Program-made: the position numbers and the translations under genes | Notes under the pieces: model-generated | Told to the model about the DNA's origin: nothing | What the model saw: the letters and a program-made list of their open reading frames with translations, nothing else | Database searches by the model: none | Assembly: GCA_003132105.1 (NCBI GenBank) | Contig: PKWS01000309.1 | Span: 1 to 6,730 of the forward strand | Length of the DNA stretch: 6,730 nucleotides | Direction: 5' to 3' | DNA from: Desulfosporosinus sp. | GTDB taxonomy: Bacteria; Bacillota; Desulfitobacteriia; Desulfitobacteriales; Desulfitobacteriaceae | Shown: one piece after another, positions 1 to 5,230 of the stretch | Layout: the number at the start of each line of letters is the position of its first letter | Numbering within the stretch: position 1 is the stretch's first letter

Positions 1-665
1 CTGGTGTATTCACAGTGATGGCAGTGACGGACAAGAGTAAAGGGAGCAAGGGGATAACATCATTTATCGTTGAGCGAAACTTTAAAGGGTTTACAATAGG
101 CAAGTATGAGAAGAAAATGGGTCTTCACGGGTCTCAAACCGCAGAGCTTATTTTTGAGGACTGCGAGGTCCCCGTTGAGAATGTGTTAGGCGAGGTTGGG
201 CAGGGATATATCAATGCCCTCAAGATCTTAGCTAATGGACGTGCTGGACTGGCGGCTAGAAATCTTGGTTCTTGCCAAAAGTTAATGGAAGTAAGTATCA
301 AATACTCTCTGCAACGCATCCAGTTTGGCAAACCGATTTTTGAAAATCAAATTATCCAGCATTATTTAGCTAATATGGCAATTGAGATTGAGGCTTTGCG
401 TAGCTTGACCTATGATGTTGCTCGGAAAATTGACCGAGGAGAAACAGTGATCAAAGAGGCAGCCATTGTGAAAACCTTTGGATCAGAAGTCTATGGTCGG
501 GTAGCGGATATGGCCGTTCAGATCCATGGTGGCATGGGATACATGCGGGAATGTGAAGTTGAGCGCTTCTACCGAGATGCTCGTATAGCACGCATCTATG
601 AAGGCACTTCAGAAATTCAGCGCAACATCATAGCAAACCAACTGAGGAAAGAATTTGCATTATAG
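1..665 (+). CDS. Acyl-CoA dehydrogenase, 3' part (5' end outside window)
   Basis: FAD-dependent acyl-CoA dehydrogenase, which introduces the alpha,beta double bond into a CoA thioester and passes electrons to electron-transfer flavoprotein in the cytoplasm. The frame is open to the left edge, reading GVFTVMAVTD, so the GTG at 15 and ATG at 18 are internal codons, not starts. About 220 of a usual 380 or so residues are present: the end of the middle beta domain (KMGLHGSQTAELIFEDCEVP, then the NVLGEVGQGY turn) and the complete C-terminal helical domain. Visible family motifs are QRIQFGKPI (FAD contact), QIHGGMGYMRE and YEGTSEIQR; the Glu codon at 600-602 in YEGT is the position of the catalytic base in medium-chain acyl-CoA dehydrogenase. 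The C-terminus has normal length. The thiolase starts 18 bases downstream, consistent with one transcript. The family is secure; chain length or branched-chain specificity cannot be read from this fragment. Confidence 0.95.
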   Translation, partial: GVFTVMAVTDKSKGSKGITSFIVERNFKGFTIGKYEKKMGLHGSQTAELIFEDCEVPVENVLGEVGQGYINALKILANGRAGLAARNLGSCQKLMEVSIKYSLQRIQFGKPIFENQIIQHYLANMAIEIEALRSLTYDVARKIDRGETVIKEAAIVKTFGSEVYGRVADMAVQIHGGMGYMRECEVERFYRDARIARIYEGTSEIQRNIIANQLRKEFAL

Positions 666-668
666 GCG

Positions 669-675
669 AAGGGGG
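669..675 (+). promoter_or_regulatory. Ribosome binding site supporting the GTG start of the thiolase
   Basis: A purine run AAGGGGG lies 8 bases before GTG at 684, just after the stop codon of the preceding acyl-CoA dehydrogenase. It supports the GTG as start, since the protein then begins MQEAIIVSGVRTAIG, the normal thiolase N-terminus. The site fits translation of a polycistronic mRNA. Confidence 0.7.
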
Positions 676-683
676 ATAAGAGC

Positions 684-1877
684 GTGCAAGAGGCAATTAT
701 AGTATCAGGAGTTAGAACAGCGATTGGCAGAGTGGGTGGTACTCTGAAGGATATAGAGGTAGATTATCTAGCGGCCCAAGTCATAAGGGAAGTGATCAAG
801 CGCAGCGGTATTCCTGATGGGGACATCGACGAGGTCATCTTCGGTCATACCAAACAAAGCGGTGACAATCCTAACGTAGCCCGCTTAGCGTGGCTGAGAG
901 CAAATATGTCCGAAGAAGTGGCGGCCTATACAGTACATCGTCAATGCGGTTCGGCCCTGACAGCACTCAATAATGCCGTACAATCCATCTGGTGTGGGGC
1001 CCAGGAAACGGTGATGGCTGGTGGGGCAGAAAGCATGAGTACTGCTCCTTATTATCTGAGGAACGCTCGATATGGCTTCCGTATGGGAAATGCGGAAATT
1101 CTAGATTCTAATACAGAAAGCCAACCCCGCTGCCAGCCTCAGGACCGTTACGGACACTTGACCATGGGAATAACGGCCGAAAACCTTGCCGAAAAATACA
1201 ATCTCAGTCGCCAAGAACAGGATGAATTTGCACTTATGAGCCAGGAACGAGCACTGCGTGCAATCAGGGAGGGGTTGTTCAAGGAGGAAATAGTTCCCTA
1301 CGAAATTAAAGGAAAAAAGGGTATCGTCACCTTTGATACCGATGAACATCCACGGGAAACCAGCATGGCGCAGCTCACTAAATTGGCGCCAGTCTTTAAA
1401 GAAGGTGGTACCGTAACCGCTGGCAATTCCAGCGGACGCAATGATGCAGCTGCCGTTATGATCGTGACAACACCGGAAAAGGCTAAAGCCTACGGTCTGA
1501 AACCATTAGCCCGGGTGATCGGGATGGGAGCGAAAGGAGTGCCACCTCAAATCATGGGCATAGGGCCAGTGCCGGCTACTCGTGCAGCCCTTAAGATGGC
1601 AGGATTGACGCTGGATCAGATTGACTTAATAGAGCTCAACGAGGCATTTGCAGCCCAATCTCTGGCAGTGATCAAAGAGTTAGGTATGGATGTAGCTAAA
1701 ACCAATGTGAACGGTGGGGCTATCGCGTTAGGCCATCCTTTAGGAGCCACGGGTGCTATCATCATGATTAAATTGATCAATGAATTAAAGCGTACTGGAA
1801 AACGATACGGCTTAGCTACAATGTGTATAGGCGGAGGCCAAGGTATTTCTACGATAGTGGAGAACTTGACTATTTGA
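684..1877 (+). CDS. Thiolase (acetyl-CoA C-acyltransferase / acetyltransferase family)
   Basis: Thiolase of 397 residues, the usual length. It cleaves a 3-ketoacyl-CoA with CoA to acetyl-CoA and a shortened acyl-CoA, or condenses two acetyl-CoA in the reverse direction. The acylated nucleophile is Cys88 in HRQCGSALTA; the GNSSGRNDAAA segment (248-258) is the conserved CoA-site loop; NEAFAAQ (319-325) is the second signature; His351 in GGAIALGHPLGATGA and Cys381 in CIGGGQG complete the catalytic set. These lie close to Cys89, His348 and Cys378 of the well-studied biosynthetic thiolase. The start is GTG with a strong upstream Shine-Dalgarno. Its place between acyl-CoA dehydrogenases suggests a degradative role at the last step of beta-oxidation, but sequence alone does not separate a short-chain acetyltransferase from a broader ketoacyl-CoA thiolase, so no symbol is given. 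No truncation or missing active-site residue is seen. Confidence 0.95.
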   Translation: MQEAIIVSGVRTAIGRVGGTLKDIEVDYLAAQVIREVIKRSGIPDGDIDEVIFGHTKQSGDNPNVARLAWLRANMSEEVAAYTVHRQCGSALTALNNAVQSIWCGAQETVMAGGAESMSTAPYYLRNARYGFRMGNAEILDSNTESQPRCQPQDRYGHLTMGITAENLAEKYNLSRQEQDEFALMSQERALRAIREGLFKEEIVPYEIKGKKGIVTFDTDEHPRETSMAQLTKLAPVFKEGGTVTAGNSSGRNDAAAVMIVTTPEKAKAYGLKPLARVIGMGAKGVPPQIMGIGPVPATRAALKMAGLTLDQIDLIELNEAFAAQSLAVIKELGMDVAKTNVNGGAIALGHPLGATGAIIMIKLINELKRTGKRYGLATMCIGGGQGISTIVENLTI

Positions 1878-1906
1878 AGCACACAATCCCTCACCAATAT
1901 TGAAAA

Positions 1907-1922
1907 ATTCTCAAGGGAGAAT
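1907..1922 (+). other. Small hairpin in the thiolase/dehydrogenase gap
   Basis: ATTCTC and GAGAAT form a perfect 6-base-pair inverted repeat around a 4-base loop AAGG, 29 bases after the thiolase stop. No T-run follows, so it is not a convincing intrinsic terminator. Its right arm overlaps the purine-rich GGGAGA that could serve as ribosome binding site of the short ORF at 1928. A stem this short can occur by chance. Confidence 0.3.
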
Positions 1923-1927
1923 GGGGT

Positions 1928-1987
1928 ATGAAGACGGAAATGGGTAGAAAGACATTGTCCAATAACAGAAATATTAAGGAGGAGTAG
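1928..1987 (+). CDS. Possible 19-residue leader ORF (hypothetical)
   Basis: ATG at 1928 opens a 19-codon frame, MKTEMGRKTLSNNRNIKEE, ending in TAG at 1985-1987, two bases before the ATG of the next acyl-CoA dehydrogenase at 1990. A purine stretch GGGAG lies 8 bases before the ATG. The final codons AAG GAG GAG are themselves the ribosome binding site of the downstream gene, so ribosomes ending here could couple translation. The peptide is hydrophilic and charged, without a signal or membrane segment. I recognise no family, and an ORF this short can arise by chance in an intergenic region. A competing ATG at 1921 opens only 8 codons. Confidence 0.2.
   Translation: MKTEMGRKTLSNNRNIKEE
1976..1984 (+). 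promoter_or_regulatory. Strong ribosome binding site of the 389-residue acyl-CoA dehydrogenase
   Basis: AAGGAGGAG contains a perfect AGGAGG Shine-Dalgarno core at 1977-1982, 7 bases before ATG at 1990. It fixes that ATG as the start and implies efficient translation independent of the thiolase 112 bases upstream. Confidence 0.85.
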
Positions 1988-1989
1988 AA

Positions 1990-3159
1990 ATGAATTTTCA
2001 ATTTGATGAAGAACTTACGATGCTTCGCAAGATGGTTCGGGACGTGGCTGAAGAAAAGGTAAAACCTCGTGCCGCCGAAATTGATGAAACAGGGGAATAC
2101 CCGTATGACATTTTCCAGGTCCTAAAAGACGCTGGCTTAACTGGGGTTAGTTTTCCAGAAGCGTATGGAGGAAGTGGGCTTGGTGCAACAGGTCTTTGTA
2201 TAGCTATAGAAGAAGTCTCAAAGTACTGTTGCAGTACGGGATTGATTTTACTATTGACGTATCTGCCGACTTTGCCAATACGAATTGCTGGAACGGAGGA
2301 ACAAAAACAAAAATACCTGACGCCGATCGCAATGGGCGAAAAGAGAGCTGCTTTCTGCCTGACGGAACCTGGTGCTGGATCTGATGCTGCTAACATCAAA
2401 ACGAAGGCTGTACGTGATGGAGACGACTATATTATTAATGGAACAAAATGTTTTATTAGTGGCGCCTCTGTGGCCGATTACGTTACAGTCTTCGCGAAAA
2501 CAGACCCTAAAAAGGGTATGAAGGGAATGAGTGCCTTTATTGTAGAGGCAAATACACCCGGATTTTCTATTGGGACACTGGAACGGAAAATGGGAGTCCG
2601 CGGCGTACCTCTCTGTGAAGTAGTTTTTGACAATGTACGCATACCTAAGGGGAACTTATTAGGGGTTGAAAATGAAGGGTTCAAAGTGGCGATGAAGACC
2701 CTTAATTCGATGCGGCCCATTGTAGGAGCTAGAGGACTTGGATTAGCTCAGGGGGCCTTAGAGTATGCAATTGCTTATGCTAAGGAGAGGACGACCTTTG
2801 GTAAACCACTGACCGATCATCAAGGGCTCCGTTGGATGATCGCCGACATGGCGTTGCAAATAGAGGCGGCTAGGTTGCTGATTTTTCAAGCCGCCGAACT
2901 GATCGATGCTGGAAAAATTGATAAACGATACGCTGGTGCTTTATCAATGTCGAAATTATATCCGACAGATATGGCTATGAAGGTGGCCATTGATGCCGCT
3001 CAAATATTAGGCGGACATGGTTACATCAAAGATCACCCTATGGAGCGCTATATCCGTGATGCCAAGCAGCTGCAAATTGTTGAGGGAACCAGTCAGATAC
3101 AACGCGAGATTATCTCTAAAAATATTATTGAATACGGTCTTCCAAGACGAGATTGGTGA
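1990..3159 (+). CDS. Acyl-CoA dehydrogenase (standard ~390-residue type)
   Basis: Complete FAD-dependent acyl-CoA dehydrogenase of 389 residues, about the length of short- and medium-chain family members. Domains in order: N-terminal helical domain (about 5-115) with FPEAYGGSGLG at 55-65; middle beta domain (about 120-220) with CLTEPGAGSD at 123-132, the flavin- and substrate-contacting motif, and KMGVRG at 200-205; C-terminal helical domain (about 230-380) with KERTTFGKPL (265-274, FAD-contacting Arg267), GGHGY (341-345) and VEGTSQIQR. Glu365 sits at the catalytic-base position, so the enzyme should be active. The ATG is chosen because of the perfect Shine-Dalgarno before it and normal N-terminal length. 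It is a paralogue of the partial gene at the left edge, sharing the same C-terminal layout but differing at many positions, so it is not a recent duplicate. It likely shares the operon. Electrons would go to electron-transfer flavoprotein, whose genes are not here. Substrate is not assignable. Confidence 0.97.
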   Translation: MNFQFDEELTMLRKMVRDVAEEKVKPRAAEIDETGEYPYDIFQVLKDAGLTGVSFPEAYGGSGLGATGLCIAIEEVSKYCCSTGLILLLTYLPTLPIRIAGTEEQKQKYLTPIAMGEKRAAFCLTEPGAGSDAANIKTKAVRDGDDYIINGTKCFISGASVADYVTVFAKTDPKKGMKGMSAFIVEANTPGFSIGTLERKMGVRGVPLCEVVFDNVRIPKGNLLGVENEGFKVAMKTLNSMRPIVGARGLGLAQGALEYAIAYAKERTTFGKPLTDHQGLRWMIADMALQIEAARLLIFQAAELIDAGKIDKRYAGALSMSKLYPTDMAMKVAIDAAQILGGHGYIKDHPMERYIRDAKQLQIVEGTSQIQREIISKNIIEYGLPRRDW

Positions 3160-3177
3160 TAGAAGGTACTGGACATA

Positions 3178-3215
3178 ATTTGCCAAGTCAGGATGCCCCA
3201 TCTGTCTTGGCGGAT
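3178..3215 (+). other. Long imperfect hairpin between the two complete dehydrogenase genes
   Basis: GCCAAG at 3182-3187 pairs with CTTGGC at 3206-3211; after a T-T mismatch, CA pairs with TG; after a bulged G, GATG (3192-3195) pairs with CATC (3199-3202) around a CCC loop. Outside the core, A-T, T-A and two T-G pairs extend the stem to 3178 and 3215. This gives about 12 core pairs and up to 16 in total. The bases after it (CGAGAGTC) contain no T-run, so it is not a standard intrinsic terminator. It lies 18 bases after the upstream stop codon and 20 before the next ribosome binding site. It could be an mRNA processing or stability element setting the ratio of the flanking genes, or an operator. 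Structure is seen; function is inferred. Confidence 0.5.
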
Positions 3216-3235
3216 GTCGAGAGTCTATCAGAATT

Positions 3236-3240
3236 GGAGG
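3236..3240 (+). promoter_or_regulatory. Ribosome binding site of the 605-residue acyl-CoA dehydrogenase
   Basis: GGAGG lies 7 bases before ATG at 3248, a near-ideal distance, and fixes that start. It sits 20 bases downstream of the 3178-3215 hairpin, so that stem does not mask it. Confidence 0.8.
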
Positions 3241-3247
3241 AATTAAC

Positions 3248-5065
3248 ATGGAATTCAAATACAATGTCCGTGATCTAAAATTTATTTTAAAAGAATGGCT
3301 GCCAACTAAGGAAGTCATGGAATGTGACCGTTTTAAAGATTTCTACAGCATGGATGATATTGACCAGATTTTGACTGAAGGCTATAAAATATGCCGTGAA
3401 GTTATAAGTCCTATCAATGTGGTGGGCGATAAAAATCCAGTTACTTTTGAAAATGGGGTCGTAACATCCCCTCCGGGTTATAAAGAAGTATTTCAATTTA
3501 TTCAAAAAAATGGATGGGGTTCAAGTAGTGAGTGTATCCAAATTGAAGGTGGCATGCCCCTAATTGTTTTTAAATCCGTAGCTGAGATGATTTCGGCAGC
3601 CTGCCCGGCCATGGGTTCTAATATTAAACTAACTTCAGGTGCATCCAATATAATTCTGAATTTTGGTACAGAGGAAGATAAGCAAAGGTTCCTTCCCAAA
3701 ATGCTAAGTGGCGAATGGCAAGGAACCATGAACCTCACAGAACCGTCCGCTGGTTCAGATGTAGGGGATGCATTATCTAGAGCCTATCCAACGGATGACC
3801 CTAGGATATATAAGATTAAAGGGTCCAAGATGTTTATTACGGCTGGTGATGGCTCTATATGTGATAATACCATCCATATGGTTTTAGCACGTCCGCCTCA
3901 AGGATGCCTTGGATCGGCTGGTTTAGGGCTTTATATTGTGCCTAAGTTTTGGGTCAATGCAGACGGTAGTGTGGGTAAGTCTAATGACGTTACGACTATA
4001 GCAGTTGAGCATAAGATGGGTCTAAAAGGGTCAGCCACATGTATGTTAAACTACGGTGAAGATGATGAGTGCTATGGTATCATGCTGGGTGCTCCACCTA
4101 ATGAAAAAGGACGATCCCAGGGGCTGGCCATGATGTTCCGGATGATGAACGAATCCCGTATTGGAACTGGACACAACGCGAATGCACAAGCCTCTTCAGC
4201 CTATGCCCAAGCCTCACAGTATGCACTTGAAAGAGTACAAGGCTACATCAAAGGTGAAAGAGTAACGATCGTTAAACATCCCGATGTTCGAAGAATGTTG
4301 ATGGATATGAAGGCTCATACCGAAGGTATAAGGGCTATGATATTTAAGGGATACTATTGTCTTGATATTGCCGAAAATTCCAGCGATAAGCCCAAAGCCA
4401 AGAAATGTGAGGAGATAGCCTCGATACTTACTCCTTTAATCAAGTGCTACGGTAGTGAAACAGCAGTTGCTATGACATGTGAAGCCATGCAAGTATTAGG
4501 TGGAGTTGGCTACACTAATGAGTTTCCGATAGAACAGTCTCTGCGAGACTCCAAAATATTGACTATTTGGGAAGGAACATCGTTCATTCATGCTCAAGAC
4601 CTAGTGAAGCGCAAGATGAGGATGGAAGATGGTGAGCCTTTTGTTAACTGGATGGTTGATATAAAGTCCGTTATTGATGCTAACAAGGCTACGGCAGGTC
4701 TTGAGAAGGAATTTGACAACCTTGATAAGGCCTACACTTGCATGGATGAAGTAAGAAAATTATACGATTTGTGGCATCTCGACAAGAGGGATGAGTTAAT
4801 AGGTCTATATGCGACAAGAGCTTTATTTGTATGTTCACAGGTAGTGGTGGCAGAGTGTTTACTGGAGCAAGCTTTGGTTGCCCTAAGGAAGATCGCAGAA
4901 TTACCTGCGGATCATTTCGAAACTACCTTTTACAAAGGGAAAGTAGCTAGTGCTAAGTACTATGCCAATAATATATTACCCAATGTATTTAGCTTGACCG
5001 AAATATTGAAAAATGCAGATCTAACGAATTATGAATGTCCTGAAGAGTCTCTAATAGTAAATTAG
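3248..5065 (+). CDS. Long acyl-CoA dehydrogenase with C-terminal extension (FadE5/DmdC-like architecture)
   Basis: Complete 605-residue acyl-CoA dehydrogenase, about 200 residues longer than the standard type. Motifs in order: TSGASNIILNFGTEEDKQRF, where the N-terminal helical domain ends; MNLTEPSAGSD (161-171), the flavin/substrate motif; GLGLYIVPKF, followed by VEHKMGLKGSATC with Glu254; GGVGYTNEFPIEQSLRD (from 418); and IWEGTSFIHAQDLVKRKM with Glu442 at the catalytic-base position. Residues from about 465 to 590 form a helical extension like the C-terminal domain of FadE5- and DmdC-type enzymes. The insertions in the middle domain (PTDDPRIYKIKG; NADGSVGKSNDV) and the WEGT/DLVKRK wording point to that subfamily rather than to mitochondrial VLCAD. 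Known members act on varied acyl-CoAs, including long-chain and 3-methylmercaptopropionyl-CoA, so substrate remains open. It ends the cluster: an AT-rich gap and a transposase follow. No frameshift is seen. Confidence 0.95.
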   Translation: MEFKYNVRDLKFILKEWLPTKEVMECDRFKDFYSMDDIDQILTEGYKICREVISPINVVGDKNPVTFENGVVTSPPGYKEVFQFIQKNGWGSSSECIQIEGGMPLIVFKSVAEMISAACPAMGSNIKLTSGASNIILNFGTEEDKQRFLPKMLSGEWQGTMNLTEPSAGSDVGDALSRAYPTDDPRIYKIKGSKMFITAGDGSICDNTIHMVLARPPQGCLGSAGLGLYIVPKFWVNADGSVGKSNDVTTIAVEHKMGLKGSATCMLNYGEDDECYGIMLGAPPNEKGRSQGLAMMFRMMNESRIGTGHNANAQASSAYAQASQYALERVQGYIKGERVTIVKHPDVRRMLMDMKAHTEGIRAMIFKGYYCLDIAENSSDKPKAKKCEEIASILTPLIKCYGSETAVAMTCEAMQVLGGVGYTNEFPIEQSLRDSKILTIWEGTSFIHAQDLVKRKMRMEDGEPFVNWMVDIKSVIDANKATAGLEKEFDNLDKAYTCMDEVRKLYDLWHLDKRDELIGLYATRALFVCSQVVVAECLLEQALVALRKIAELPADHFETTFYKGKVASAKYYANNILPNVFSLTEILKNADLTNYECPEESLIVN

Positions 5066-5230
5066 TTATAAGGAAAATTACTTATCGTATACTTTATATC
5101 TCATATTCTAAAAAAACAGAAATTCCCATTTGAGTATTTAATATACCATTATATGGTTTTTCTGAACAACTCCCGAAGGATAATGTATGATAGCATTAAA
5201 ACCGCTTGCTAGAGCAGGGAGAGATGCATT
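5066..5230. other. AT-rich noncoding gap between the dehydrogenase and the transposase
   Basis: This gap of 165 bases has no credible gene. It must contain both the end of the acyl-CoA transcription unit and the left terminus of the insertion sequence. I see two weak inverted repeats (ATAAG/CTTAT at 5068-5085 and ACCAT/ATGGT at 5145-5157) and A-runs, but no GC-rich stem followed by T residues. The IS boundary cannot be placed without the right end of the element. Confidence 0.6.
5163..5191 (+). promoter_or_regulatory. Candidate sigma-A type promoter for the transposase
   Basis: TGAACA (5163-5168, 4 of 6 consensus matches) and TATGAT (5186-5191, 5 of 6) are separated by exactly 17 bases and lie about 40 bases before the transposase ATG, in its orientation. 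AT-rich sequence gives such matches easily by chance, so this is only a candidate. Confidence 0.3.

Noticed and set aside
15..20. GTG/ATG at the left edge as a start of the first dehydrogenase
   Set aside because: The frame is open to base 3 and the upstream codons give GVFT, continuing the typical family sequence before MAVTD, so the gene starts outside the window.
1998..2399. 133-codon minus-strand frame inside the 389-residue dehydrogenase
   Set aside because: It is antisense to a gene with clear catalytic motifs, has no recognisable product and is expected by chance opposite a long coding frame.
3153..3179. Promoter with CATAAT (3174-3179) before the long dehydrogenase
   Set aside because: The -10-like box is good, but the only -35 candidate, TTGGTG, matches at 3 of 6 positions with a 15-base spacer and overlaps the end of the upstream gene.
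3178..3215. Intrinsic terminator
   Set aside because: The stem is good but is followed by CGAGAGTC with no T-run, and the next gene continues in the same orientation with its own ribosome binding site.
5068..5085. ATAAG/CTTAT inverted repeat as terminator of the acyl-CoA gene cluster
   Set aside because: The stem is 5 AT-rich pairs with an 8-base loop and no T-run, too weak for a terminator.
5145..5157. Inverted repeat ACCAT-TAT-ATGGT as IS end, operator or terminator
   Set aside because: Only 5 base pairs in AT-rich sequence, with no second copy identifiable in the window; it cannot be distinguished from chance.
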